Source of the DNA: Lentzea albida
GTDB taxonomy: Bacteria > Actinomycetota > Actinomycetes > Mycobacteriales > Pseudonocardiaceae
Direction of reading: 5' to 3'
Assembly (NCBI RefSeq): GCF_900111005.1
Contig: NZ_FOFV01000009.1
Coordinates: forward strand, 186,001 to 250,000
DNA: 64,000 nucleotides
Shown here: positions 51,496 through 62,100 of the stretch, in pieces
How positions within the stretch are numbered: position 1 is the first letter of the stretch
Layout of the letters: each line of letters begins with the position of its first letter
Notes under the pieces: model-generated
Seen by the model: the letters and a program-made list of their open reading frames with translations, nothing else
Databases searched by the model: none
What the model was told of the DNA's origin: nothing
Position numbers and translations under genes: made by a program

Positions 51496-51803
51496 GGTAG
51501 TTCCCACACGAACTTCGCGTCCGAGCGGCCCGAGTCGTAGTCGAGCGGAGCATCGAGGAACTCGTCCATCTTCTGCTGCCACGGGATGTCTGCGGGGTGC
51601 CCGTGCATCTGTTGCATCATGGCCGCGTAGTCGTCCACCTCGACGACGTGGAAGAGGTCGAGACCGCTGCGCCAGATCCGCCACGACCGCACACCCGCCG
51701 CGCGCAACGCCGCGTCGAGTTCATCGGGTATCCGGGCGTGCGCGGCCTCGTAGGCGGCTTCCTTGCCCGGCTTGAGCCTGGTGTGCAGGGCGACTGTCTC
51801 CAT
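51492..51803 (-). CDS. L-rhamnose mutarotase-family sugar mutarotase
   Basis: A 103-residue ferredoxin-like fold protein. HTRLKPGKEAAYEAAHARIP, SWRIWRSGLDLFHVVEVDDY and the C-terminal WQQKMDEFL match RhaM/fucose mutarotase-type enzymes, including the active-site His at the first strand. It interconverts sugar anomers, supplying the correct one to the aldose dehydrogenase with which it overlaps. ATG 51803 is chosen by family start. Confidence 0.85.
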   Translation of the reverse strand: METVALHTRLKPGKEAAYEAAHARIPDELDAALRAAGVRSWRIWRSGLDLFHVVEVDDYAAMMQQMHGHPADIPWQQKMDEFLDAPLDYDSGRSDAKFVWELP

Positions 51804-51841
51804 CGTGCCGGTACCTTTCGATCGGGTCGCTGGGGCCGCGG

Positions 51842-52732
51842 TCAGGGTGCGAGGGTCGTCGACGCGGCGGCGCGTTCGGCGCATTTCCGGGCCACCAGCG
51901 GTTTGAGGAACGCGAGCCCGGTTCGCGCGTCGTGGTCGGGGTCGATCCCGCGGCGGTGGAACCCCGTCTCGGCCGTGAGGTAGCCGTCGAAACCCGTGTC
52001 GAGCAAGGCGTCGACCAGGCCCTCCCAGTCCTCGTCACCGAGACCGGCGGGCAACCGGGTCTGCGTTCCCCGCGTGTCGGCGATGTGGATCTGGTGCAGG
52101 TCCGCACCCATCAGGTGGACCTGGTCGGTGAGCGACTCCCGCCGGTAACGGACGTGGCTGCAGTCGAACATCACCTTCACGTTCGGCCGCGCGATGTCCT
52201 CCATCAGCTCCATGGCGTCCTCGCCGCTCTCGCACAGGTTCGAGTTCTCCGCGAGCGGCTCGACCACCACCGTGAGGCCGTACTGCGCCGCGTCGTCGGC
52301 GACCCTGGCCAGGCATTCGCGCGACCACGCCCAGGCTTGCCGCCGCCGGGTGCCGAACACGACCCAGCCGGGCAGGTAGACCACCGCTGCGGCGCCCCAC
52401 TCGGCGCACAGCTCGTTGATCGCCCGGTAGTGCTCCACAGTCGCTTCGCGTTCCTCGGCCACAGGAGAGCTCGGGTTGTAGCCGGGACCCCCGGTGGGCG
52501 CCGGGCCGATGCCCGAGACCTCGATGCCGTGGTCGTCGAGCAGGGCGCGCACCTCGCGCCGCCTGGCAGGGCTCAGGTACGGCGGATAGGCGTGCGGTGC
52601 GGCGGCCCCGATCTCGATGCCGTCGAAGCCGATCCGCGCCAGCCGCTTGACGGTTTCGTCCAACGTGTACGCGGGGACCCAGCTGCCGAAGCTGGAGTAG
52701 GACCAGGTGTGGTAGCCGAACTTCATCGCCAT
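51842..52732 (-). CDS. Sugar (phosphate) isomerase/epimerase, xylose-isomerase-like TIM barrel
   Basis: A 296-residue AP-endonuclease-2-fold enzyme. Metal ligands fit Glu in VVEPLAENSN, Asp and His in MFDCSHV, His in LHQIHIADT and Glu in YLTAETGFH, as in D-tagatose 3-epimerase and hydroxypyruvate-isomerase-like proteins. The substrate is unknown. It lies between the lactone oxidase and the mutarotase in one operon, so a free ketose/aldose of that pathway is the likely substrate. Confidence 0.85.
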   Translation of the reverse strand: MAMKFGYHTWSYSSFGSWVPAYTLDETVKRLARIGFDGIEIGAAAPHAYPPYLSPARRREVRALLDDHGIEVSGIGPAPTGGPGYNPSSPVAEEREATVEHYRAINELCAEWGAAAVVYLPGWVVFGTRRRQAWAWSRECLARVADDAAQYGLTVVVEPLAENSNLCESGEDAMELMEDIARPNVKVMFDCSHVRYRRESLTDQVHLMGADLHQIHIADTRGTQTRLPAGLGDEDWEGLVDALLDTGFDGYLTAETGFHRRGIDPDHDARTGLAFLKPLVARKCAERAAASTTLAP

Positions 52733-52754
52733 GAGCTTCCGCCTCTCGAAGGGT

Positions 52755-54113
52755 TCAGCGTTCGAAGAGCTCTCGGAGGTGCCCTCCGAGAAAGACGCCG
52801 TCCGGGTCCCAGGCCCTGCGCAGCTCCTGGAACCGGTCCCACTCCGGGTAGCGCCCGGCCAGCTCCCGGCCCGTCCTGAAGTGGACCTTGGCCCAGTGCG
52901 GCCGGCCGTCGAACTCCCACAGCACCGAGTCCACGGCGCGCAGCGGTGCGACCCACCTCTCGGGATCCCGCGCCGACACGGGGTGCGTCACGCCGATGTG
53001 GCAGGTGGGGGTCTGCCTGCTCGGGCTGAGCCAGCCGGTGTCCGCGGCGGTGAAGCGGACGTCCACGGGTGCGCTGACGCGCAACCCGCCTCGGCGGACC
53101 TCCCGGACCAGGGCGCGGATCGCGTCGGCCGCCCGGTCGAACGGGACGCTGTACTCGGTTCCCTGCACGGGCGGCGGGAGGTGGTGCAGCAGTGCGTCGT
53201 CGCAACGCAGGACCCGCGCACCGCTCCGCCCGGCAGCCACCGCGGCCGCGTAGTGCGCGGCGCCCGTCACCCGCGGCGGCCAAGAGTTGTTGCACAGCAA
53301 CCCGAGCAGGGCACCGGGCGGTCCCGGTGGCGGGGTCGGTGGCTCGTCCGTCGGCGCGGCCTCCCAGACGATCGCCTGCGAGGTGTGCGGGTACCACCAG
53401 AAGCCTCCGAAGTGGACTTCCCGGAACGCGTCGAGATCGGCCAGCACTTCGGGCAGCGGCCTGCGGTGGACGACTTTGCGCAGCCGGTGGCCGGGCACGA
53501 CGGTGAAGGTGAGGTCGAGGACCACACCGAGGCACCCCAGGTGCACGCGGACCCCGTCGAGCTCCGGGGCGTCCTGCGTGATCGTGCGCACCCGGCCGTC
53601 CGCGGTGAGGATCCGCGCCGCCACGACGTGGCTGGAGAGCGTGCCGTGCCGGGGACTGCTCCCGTGGGTGGCCGTGGCCACGACACCGGCAACGGTCTGC
53701 TCGTCGATCGCGCTCTGGTTCGGCAACGCGAAGCCCGCCGCGGCGAGCTCCCGGTTCAGCTCGCGCATCGTCGTGCCCGCCTTCACCCTGACCGTCATGG
53801 CCGCCGGGTCGACGGCGACGACACCGCGGTGGTGGCGCAGGTCGACCAGCGTCCGGCCGGTCGGTGCGACGAGGTCCGCGTAGGAGTGCCCCGACCCCAC
53901 CACGCTGATGCCACGTGCGCGTGCGGTGTCGTCGAGCACGATGTCGCGCAGCTGGTCCGCAATGTCGGGAGCGAGGAGGCGGTCCGCGATGTCGGGAGCG
54001 AGGAGGCGGTCCGCGATGCCGCGGACCGCCCCGCTCCAGTTGGACCACGCCGTGCGCCGGTGTTCCCCGGTGGTGATCTCCGGTCCTGGTGTCGACCGCG
54101 GTGCGTCGGCCAT
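52755..54113 (-). CDS. FAD-linked aldonolactone oxidase (arabinono/gulono-1,4-lactone oxidase family)
   Basis: A 452-residue VAO-fold flavoprotein. The FAD-binding region is VVGSGHSYADLVAPTG (residues 70-90) followed by VKAGTTMRELNRELAAAG and VATATHGSSPRHGTLSSHV. The C-terminal GRPHWAKVHF matches the HWxK motif of sugar-1,4-lactone oxidases (ALO, GulLO, GalLDH). It would oxidise an aldonolactone at C2 to an ascorbate-like enediol lactone and reduce O2 or another acceptor. ATG 54113 is used. The N-terminus carries a 9-residue tandem duplication. The gene starts 2 nt after the epimerase stop, implying strong coupling. Confidence 0.85.
   Translation of the reverse strand: MADAPRSTPGPEITTGEHRRTAWSNWSGAVRGIADRLLAPDIADRLLAPDIADQLRDIVLDDTARARGISVVGSGHSYADLVAPTGRTLVDLRHHRGVVAVDPAAMTVRVKAGTTMRELNRELAAAGFALPNQSAIDEQTVAGVVATATHGSSPRHGTLSSHVVAARILTADGRVRTITQDAPELDGVRVHLGCLGVVLDLTFTVVPGHRLRKVVHRRPLPEVLADLDAFREVHFGGFWWYPHTSQAIVWEAAPTDEPPTPPPGPPGALLGLLCNNSWPPRVTGAAHYAAAVAAGRSGARVLRCDDALLHHLPPPVQGTEYSVPFDRAADAIRALVREVRRGGLRVSAPVDVRFTAADTGWLSPSRQTPTCHIGVTHPVSARDPERWVAPLRAVDSVLWEFDGRPHWAKVHFRTGRELAGRYPEWDRFQELRRAWDPDGVFLGGHLRELFER
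53962..54015 (-). repeat. 27-bp perfect tandem duplication inside the lactone oxidase gene
   Basis: Two exact 27-nt units (53962-53988 and 53989-54015) encode IADRLLAPD twice near residues 33-50, in frame. The repeat lies ahead of the FAD domain, so the protein is probably still functional. Exact identity suggests a recent slippage event. Confidence 0.85.
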
Positions 54114-54115
54114 CC

Positions 54116-55147
54116 CTACCTCGTGGTCAGCCGCTCGGCGAACTCGTCGGTCGTCATCCGCTCCGCCTGCCGCGACTCGAAGTACCACTCGGTGAGCCGC
54201 TTGAGGCCGGTGTGGAACGGCACCTCGGGCGTCCAGCCGAGCCGCTCGAACGCCATGGCCGCGGACGCGACCCGGTTGTAGGGGCCGGTCGGCTTGTCCG
54301 GCAGCGGCTTGATCTCCGTGTCGGCCTGGCCGGTGAACTCCAGGATCATCCTGGCCGCCTGCCCGACCTGGATCGGCTCCTCGGTGCCCAGGTTGATCGC
54401 GCTGCCGTCGTGGACGCGCTCACCGGCGAGGACCAGACCACGCACGATGTCCGTGACATAGGTCCAGTTGCGGATCTGCGTCCCGTCACCCCAGACCTCG
54501 AAGGGTTTCTGCTGGATGAACGCCCGGCCCACCATGGCGGTCAGGGCATGGCTTTCCGGGCAGCGCTCGCCGTAGACCGTGAACAGACGGCACGACACCG
54601 ACGGGAACCCGAGCTCGCTGTGGAGCGCGGCGAGCCGCTGCTCCGTCATCAACTTGGCCCAGCCGTAGATCCCGTCCGCGTGGAAGGGCGGCCCCACCTG
54701 GGGTTCGGTGAGTCGCACCTCCTCGTTCACGTCGGCTTGGAGGTCGACCGGGTAGACGCAGCCGGAGGACGCGAAGACGAAGTTCTCCACGCCCTCGTCG
54801 ACCGCCGCCTGCGAGACCACGCCGTCCAGGACGAAGTTGCGCGAGCACGCGGCCTGGTGCAGCTCGATGAACCCCCGTCCCCCGTGGATGGCGGCCAGGT
54901 GGAAGACGACGTCGACCCCGCGCATCACCTCGGCGGCGAGCCGCGGGTCGCAGAGGTCGCCCCGCACGAACTCCCACGCGGACTCCGGAACGGCGCTGAG
55001 GTTCTCCAAGCGTCCCGAGCTGAGGTCGTCAGCGACGCGCACCCTGGCACCGGCACTGACGAGGTGCTCCACCAGGTGCGATCCGATGAACGAGCAGCCA
55101 CCGGTGACCAGCACTCGTTTGCCGCGCCAGAATTCCTGCTGGGTCAT
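54116..55147 (-). CDS. NDP-sugar epimerase, GDP-mannose 3,5-epimerase-like
   Basis: A 343-residue extended SDR. The NAD motif is VTGGCSFIGSHL, and the catalytic pair is Tyr161/Lys165 (GIYGWAK). FHLAAIHGGRGFIELH corresponds to the GGMGFI segment of GDP-mannose 3,5-epimerase (GME), FASSGCVYP keeps the GME acid/base Cys (Cys130), and FEVWGDGTQIRNWTYVTD is the GME-like substrate loop. The second GME acid/base Lys is not obvious. ATG 55147 is used. It is the first gene of a six-gene minus-strand operon. The substrate could be GDP-mannose or another NDP-hexose. Confidence 0.78.
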   Translation of the reverse strand: MTQQEFWRGKRVLVTGGCSFIGSHLVEHLVSAGARVRVADDLSSGRLENLSAVPESAWEFVRGDLCDPRLAAEVMRGVDVVFHLAAIHGGRGFIELHQAACSRNFVLDGVVSQAAVDEGVENFVFASSGCVYPVDLQADVNEEVRLTEPQVGPPFHADGIYGWAKLMTEQRLAALHSELGFPSVSCRLFTVYGERCPESHALTAMVGRAFIQQKPFEVWGDGTQIRNWTYVTDIVRGLVLAGERVHDGSAINLGTEEPIQVGQAARMILEFTGQADTEIKPLPDKPTGPYNRVASAAMAFERLGWTPEVPFHTGLKRLTEWYFESRQAERMTTDEFAERLTTR

Positions 55148-55412
55148 GAGGAATTTCCATTCGTGAGATCGGGCTGTCGTGTTCTTCTTCGCAGCTGCCT
55201 GTGGGAGTTCTCGACCAGCAGCCGCCCGTCGGTTGAAGGGAGTGTGTGACAGCCGGCATCGATCATCCAAAGCCCGTTCCAGCGCTCGGGATGGAATTCC
55301 GGCCGGGCCAGACGAAGCGGAGTTCGTCCCACCGAACGGGACGGGAGGTGGTCCGGTGCGCAACAGGTCCATACCTTCCACCGGGAATGCGATCATCGGA
55401 AGGCGGAGGACG

Positions 55413-55964
55413 ATGCCTGGACCGCTCAACCCCGTGCAGTCGGACGCACTGTCCGCACCACCCGTGCTCGACTGGCGCGACGGCCGCGGCGCCGGGGGCC
55501 ACGCGTGGGTGCCGGAGGAGCTCTACCGCGAGATCCTGGAACGGATGCCCGTCGTCTGCGTCGACACGCTCGTGGTCCGCGCAGGCGAGGCGCTGCTCAC
55601 CCGCCGCAGCCAGGAACCCCAGGCAGGCTCCCTGTGGTTGCAGGGCGGCCGCATGCGCAAGGGCGAGCAGCTCGCCGAGGCCGCGGTGCGCACGGCCGAG
55701 CAGGAATCCGGGCTGAGCTTGACCCTGCGCGGTGTGCTGGGGACCTTCTCCACCGTCTTCGAGGCGTCTGCACACGGCAACTCCCCCACCCACACCGTCA
55801 ACGTCACTTTCCTCGCCCACGCCGAGCACGACGCCCGGCCGCGGGTCGACAGCACGCACGACGACTTCGTCTGGTGGCCGCTGACGGAGCCCACTGGGAA
55901 CGCCTACCTCGACCAGCTCTTCGTGCTGGCGACGGAGCAGCTGGGCGTCGCCGGGCGGAGCTGA
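55413..55964 (+). CDS. Nudix hydrolase, GDP-mannose hydrolase-like
   Basis: A 183-residue Nudix protein. The box runs from Gly79 through Glu85 and Arg93 to Gly100, but the usual REUxEExGU reads R-T-A-E-Q-E-S-G-L. The same two Glu positions are substituted in GDP-mannose mannosyl hydrolase, which cleaves the glycosidic C-O bond and releases free sugar plus GDP. The preceding PVVCVDTLVVRAGEALLTRR and RSQEPQAGSLWLQGG match that enzyme's layout. ATG 55413 has GGAGGA upstream. It is divergent from the epimerase operon and precedes the giant fusion gene by 175 nt. Confidence 0.8.
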   Translation: MPGPLNPVQSDALSAPPVLDWRDGRGAGGHAWVPEELYREILERMPVVCVDTLVVRAGEALLTRRSQEPQAGSLWLQGGRMRKGEQLAEAAVRTAEQESGLSLTLRGVLGTFSTVFEASAHGNSPTHTVNVTFLAHAEHDARPRVDSTHDDFVWWPLTEPTGNAYLDQLFVLATEQLGVAGRS

Positions 55965-56139
55965 ATTCAGTCATGTCGCGCTTCGGTGAATGTGCGGGAT
56001 ATTCCAGGATTGAACAAAGGCGATTTCGTCAGCCGACCCAACGGTTGGAACGCGAGCTTCTTGCTTTGCCGCGACGTCATTAGCTTCGACTCCAATCCCT
56101 GCTCTGCCCGTTCACGGGCGCGTCGAAACGGAGTCCTCG

Positions 56140-59100
56140 GTGTTCGCAGTGCATGTCAATCCTGATGATCTCGGCCGATTCGCTGGATCGAGCGGCGATC
56201 TCAACCCGTTGCACCTCGACGCGGCCTACGCGTCCAGGAGCGGGTTCGGCGCGGAGGTGGCGCAGGGCGCGCTCACCGTCCTCCACGCGGTGGCGGGCCT
56301 GCCCTCGCAGGACGCTGCGGCGGTGCGGCGTGTCCGGGCGCGCTTCCACGCCGCGGTCTACCCGGCGCAGTCGTACTCGCTGGACGTGGCACGCGCCGGG
56401 AACGGGGGTGTCCGGCTCGAGGTGTCGGACGGTGGGCAGCCGGTCGCGACCGTCGACCTCGAACTGGATGGCACGGGCAGCGCCGAGGTCGGCGCGGTGC
56501 GCGTGGGGTCGGGAGAACGCAGGCAGCAGGCCGCTGACCGCGTGCCGGCGGAACTCCAAGTGGGACAGACCATCCCAGTGTCCTACCGCAGCGATCCCGG
56601 CGACTTCACGAGCCTGCTCGACCGCATCGGCAGCGGTGTGCGGGAAGAGGTCGCGCGGCTGCTCGGCTGGGCGAGCTACCTGGCGGGCATGGAGGTCCCC
56701 GGCCGGCAGTCGCTCATCTCCTCGCTGACCGTCGAGCTCGACCCGGCCGCGACCGGCGACGGCTCGGTCCAGGTCACGGCCGTGGACGAACGTCGCGACA
56801 TGGTGCGGTTCGGCGGCGCCCTGCCCGGTCTGGGGCGCGTCGAGCTGGCCGTCGTCGCCAGGGCCGTTCCGGCCGAACCGAACGCGCACGTCCTGGCCGC
56901 CGCCCTCGCCGGTCAGGACGTCGACCTGGAGGGCAAGGTCGCCGTGGTCACCGGTGGCAGTCGCGGCTTCGGTGCCGCGTTCGCCGCCGCACTGGTCCTG
57001 CGCGGTGCGCACGTGTACGTCACCCACCGCCGGGACCCGGGCTTCCCGCCGGACCTGCTGGCCGGCCTCGGAGCGGCCGCCGAGCGCCTGCACGCGGTGC
57101 GTTCCGACGCGGCCGACCGCGGCGGGTGCGCACGGCTGCGCGACCACGTGCTCGCCCAGGAGGGCAGGCTGGACCTGGTGGTGCTCAACGCGTTCCCGAG
57201 CTTCCAGCCACTGTTGCCGGGGCCGGACACCGCCGATCGCGCCGCCGAGTACGTCACCTCGGCCGTCACGGCGGTGTCCGCACCGCTCGCCGCTCTGGCC
57301 GAGCCGCTGTCGACGGCCGGTGGCCGGATCGTGCTCGTGTCCAGTGACGTGGTCGCCGGCGCCGCACGGACCTGGCAGCACTACGTGGACGCCAAGCGCC
57401 GCTGCGAGGAGCTGCTGCGCACGACGGTCAGCGGGCACCCCGGCCTCGGCGGGCTCGTCCTGCGGCCCCCGAGGATGGACACGGGGTTCTCGCCGACGGT
57501 CCGCGGGGTCGTCGACGGACTCGCCGTCGAAGCGGTCGCCGCGGCCGCGGTGGCCGGGCTCGGTCGGATGAGCGCCGGCCGGGTCGAGGTGCTGGAGTCC
57601 TTCGCACCCGCACCCGCAACTGAGCCGCCGATGGCGGATGTCGCCGTGCTCGCAACCGCACACTCGTCCGAGACGCCGGCGGCGGACGTCGCCGTGCTCG
57701 CCGTCGCCGCGACCTTCACCACCGACCCGCTGGCGGAGCCCCTCGCCGCGTGGTGCCGCGACCTCGGTCTCGGCCTGCGCCCGGTGCTCGCGCCGTTCGG
57801 CCAGGTGTTCCAGGAGCTGCTCGACCCCACGAGCACCCTCGGGTCCGCGCGGTCGGGATGTGCGGTGGTGCTGGTGCGCTTCGACGACTGGCCGGCCGAG
57901 GAGACCGAGCGCACCCTGCGCGAGCTGGCCGAGGCCGTGCGGTCGTTCGCCGGTCGGGCCCGCGTCCCCCTGCTGCTCCGCATCTGCCCCAGCCCGTCGG
58001 CCCCCGGCGCAGACCCGCGCCAGCAACGGCTTTTCGCCGATCTGGGCGACACCTCCGGGGTGCACCTGCTCGGCGCCGAGGACTGGCACGGTGGCACCGA
58101 TCCCGGCGACGTGCACGACGAGGCCCGCTACCGCATCGCGCGCCTCGCCTACACGCCGGCGGGCTACGACGCCCTGGCCACGGGGATCGCCCGCTCGGTG
58201 CACGCCCTGCTCGCCCGGCCGTTCAAGGTGCTCGTCCTCGACTGCGACAACACCCTGTGGGCGGGCGTGGCCGGCGAGGACGGTCCGGAAGGGGTTCAGC
58301 TCACCGGCGGTCACCGCCACGTGCAGGAGTGGGCCGTCGCCCTGCGCGAGCGGGGTGTGCTGCTCGCTCTCGCCAGCAAGAACGACCCGGAGACCGTGGA
58401 CGCGGTCTTCCGCGCCCGTCCCGAGTTCCCGTTGCGGCTCGACCACGTCGCCGCGCGGGCGATCGGGTGGGATCCCAAGCCCGTCGGCCTGGCGCGGCTG
58501 GCTGCGGAGCTGAACCTCGGCCTCGACAGCTTCGTCTTCCTCGACGACAACCCGGTGGAGGTCGGCCAGGTCCGTGCCGCGTGCCCCGGCGTGCTGGCGC
58601 TCACCGTGCCCGCCGACGAGGAGGACATCAAGCCGTTCCTGCAACGGGTGTGGGCCTTCGACCGCCTGGTGGTGACGGAGGAGGACCGCGGTCGCGCTGC
58701 CGCCTACGACGCCAACCGGGACCGCGGTGAGCTGCGCCGGTCCTCGTTGACCTTCGCCGACTTCATCGCAGGCCTCGACCTGGTCGTGGACATCGCGCCC
58801 GCGACGGAGGCGGACCTGCGCCGGGTCGCGCAGATGACCCAGCGCACCAACCAGTTCAACTTCAGCACCGTGCGCAGGCAGGAGAACGAGCTGCGCGCCC
58901 TGCTGGCGGAGCCGGGCGTGCGCTGCCAGGTGGTGCGCGCCACCGACCGCTTCGGTGACCACGGCGTGGTGGGCGCGGTGATCAGCAGGCAGGACACCGA
59001 CGAGCTGGTCGTCGACACGTTCCTGCTCAGCTGCCGGGTGCTCGGCAGGGGCGTGGAGCACCAGGTCCTGGCGTCACTCGGGTCGGGGACGTCCGCGAAG

Positions 59101-62100
59101 ATCCGCCTGCCCTACGTGCCCACGGCCAAGAACGAGCCTGCTCGTCGTTTCCTCGACAGCGTCGCCGGCGGAGCACCGGCGGCCGGGGGCACGGACTACC
59201 TGCTGACGGCGGAGCAGGCCGCCGAGGTCCGCTTCGACCCGGAGTCGGCCGTCCTGGCGGACGATGCCCCGGAGACTTCCGCGGTCGCGGTGGTCGACGC
59301 GGGACCGCGCCTGAGCACGCTCGCCGCACTGGCCGAGAACCCGGCCGGCGCGCGTGAACCCGGCGAGGCCGCGGGTGCCGAGCAGCAGGACGCTCTCGCG
59401 ATCGTGGTCGACGCGCTGACCGACGTGCTCGCACTGCCGCAGGGAGCGTTGACGGCGGACAGCGCGTTGGCCGAGCTCGGTGCCTCGTCGCTCGCGCTGG
59501 TCGAGGCCGCGGTCGCGTTGCAGGCGCATTTCGGTGTCCTGGAACTGGAGGTGTTCTACGAGCACCGCACCGTCGGCGACCTCGCCGCCTCCCTCGGCCC
59601 GGTCGTCCACCGGCCGCAGCCGTCCGCCGCGGCTCCGGCGGAGAGCGTGGAAGCCCTCGTGGACGGTCTGGTCCGCGGTGCGCGGCAGGCGCTGGAGGCG
59701 TTCCACGCGCTCGGGCAGGAGCAGGTCGACCACATCGTGGCGAAGGCGGCGCGTGCCGCCGCCGCGAACCACCTGGACCTCGCCGTGCTGGCGGTCGCCG
59801 AGACGGAGCGCGGGGTCGTCGAGGACAAGGCGGTGAAGAACCTCTTCGCCGCGGAGCACGTCACCAACAGCATGACCGGCCTGCGCACCGCGGGAGAGGT
59901 CCGCCGCGACGAGCTCACCGGCCTGGTGGAGATCGCCGAGCCCGTCGGTGTGGTGTGTGCGATCACGCCGGTCACCAACCCGACCTCGACCGTCGTGTTC
60001 AAGGCCCTGATCGCGCTCAAGACCAGGAACCCGATCATCTTCGCCTTCCACCACCTGGCTCCCCGCTGCGGTGCCGAGGCGGCCCGCATCGTGCGCGACG
60101 CCGCCGTCGCGGCCGGTGCGCCCGCGCACTGCGTGCAGTGGGTGGAGACGCCCAGGCGTGCGGTCACGCAGGCGTTGATGAACCACGACGGCGTCTCGCT
60201 CGTGCTGGCCACCGGCGGCAACGACGTCGTGCGCGCCGCGCACTCGGCCGGCAAGCCGGCGATCGGCGTGGGAGCGGGAAACGTGCCCGCGTTCATCGCC
60301 GCCGACGCCGACCTGGCCCGCGCCGCGCACGACGTCGTCCTGTCCAAGAGCTTCGACAACGGCATGACGTGCGCCGCCGAGCAGACCCTGCTGATCGACA
60401 CCGGGGTGTGGGACCAGGCCGTGGACAGCCTGCGGACTCGGCACGCGCATGTGTTGACCGCGCAGGAGAAGCGCGCGCTGGAGGACTTCCTGTTCGGCCC
60501 GGACGCGCGCAGGGACGGCAAGGTGTCCGTCAACCCGGCCGCCTCCGGCCGTTCGGCGCACTGGATCGCCGGCCGCGCCGGGTTCAGCGTCCCCGAGCAC
60601 ACCACGCTCCTGCTCGCCGAGGTCGGTGACATCGGCCCGGACGAACCGCTGACCAGGGAGAAGCCGTGCCCGGTCGTGGCGCTGCTGCGCGTGACCGGAG
60701 CCGAGGAGGGCATCCGGCGGGCCGCTGAGGTCGTCGAGTTCCACGGCAGGGGCCACACGGCGGTCGTGCACACCGCCGACGAGCGCCTGGCGGAGCGGTT
60801 CGGCAACGGCGTCAAGGCCGTGCGGGTGGTGTGGAACTCACCTGCGGCGCAGGGCGGTATCGGTGACCTCTACAACGCGTTCCTGCCGTCGATGACCCTC
60901 GGTTGTGGCAGCTACGGCGGCAACTCGGTCTCCGGCAACGTCACCGCGGCGAACCTGCTGAACATCCGCCGCATCGCCCGTCGCAACAACAACATCCAGT
61001 GGTTCAAGGTGCCGCCGAAGATCTACTTCGAGCCGAACTCGATCCGCTACCTCGGCGAGATGGCCGGGGTGCACCGGGTGAGCATCGTGACCGGTCGCAC
61101 GGTGGCCAAGCTCGGCTACGCGGACAAGGTGCGCTCCGTGCTGGCCGCCCGCTCCGAGCCCGTGGCCGTGCAGCTGATCGACTTCGTCGAGCCGGAACCG
61201 TCGCTGCAGACCGTGCAGCGCGGCGCGGAGATGATGCGCGAGTTCCAGCCGGACACCATCGTGGCCATCGGCGGCGGGTCCTCTTTGGACGCCGGGAAGC
61301 TCATGTGGCTGTGGTACGAGCACCCCGAGGTCGACTTCGCCGAGGCGAGGGGCCGGTTCGCCGACATCCGCAAGCGCCTCTACCGCTTCCCCGAACCGGA
61401 GCGCGCCAAGCTCGTGTGCGTGCCGACGACCTCGGGCAGCGGTTCGGAGGTGACCCCGTTCGCGGTGGTCACCGACCGGGAGACGGGCCGCAAGTACCCG
61501 CTGGCCGACTACGCGCTGACCCCGAGCGTGGCCATCGTCGACCCGGTGCTCGTGCGCTCGCTGCCCGCCGGGCTCGCCGCGGACTCCGGGTTCGACGCCC
61601 TCACCCACGCCACCGAGGCGTACGTCTCCGTCTACAGCAACGACTTCACCGACGGCCTGTGCCTGCAGGCGATCAAGCTGATCTTCGAGAACCTCGAGGA
61701 CTCCGTGCTGCTGGGAGCGGAGAAGGCCCAGGAGGCCATGCACAACGCGGCGACCATCGCCGGCATGGCCTTCGGCAGCGCGTTCCTCGGCATCGTCCAC
61801 GCCATGTCGCACACGCTCGGCGCGACCTTCGGCCTGGCGCACGGCCGGACCAACGCGCTGTTGCTGCCGCACGTGATCCGCTACAACGGACAGCCGCCGT
61901 CGAAGCTCACCGGCTGGCCCAAGTACGAGAACTACCAGGCACCGCAACGCTTCCAGCACATCGCCCGCACGCTGGGACTGCCCGCCGCCACGCCTGAGGA
62001 GGGGGTGCGCTCCTACGCCGCCGCGATCGAACGGCTGCGTGCGGCCGTCGGGCTGCCCGCCTCGTTCGCGGAGGCGGGGGTGCCCGAGGCGGCGTTCCTG

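Noticed and set aside
56080..59061. 993-codon minus-strand frame opposite the fusion gene
   Set aside because: It is a Val/Gly/Arg/His-rich antisense shadow with no domain; the plus frame has five recognisable enzymes.
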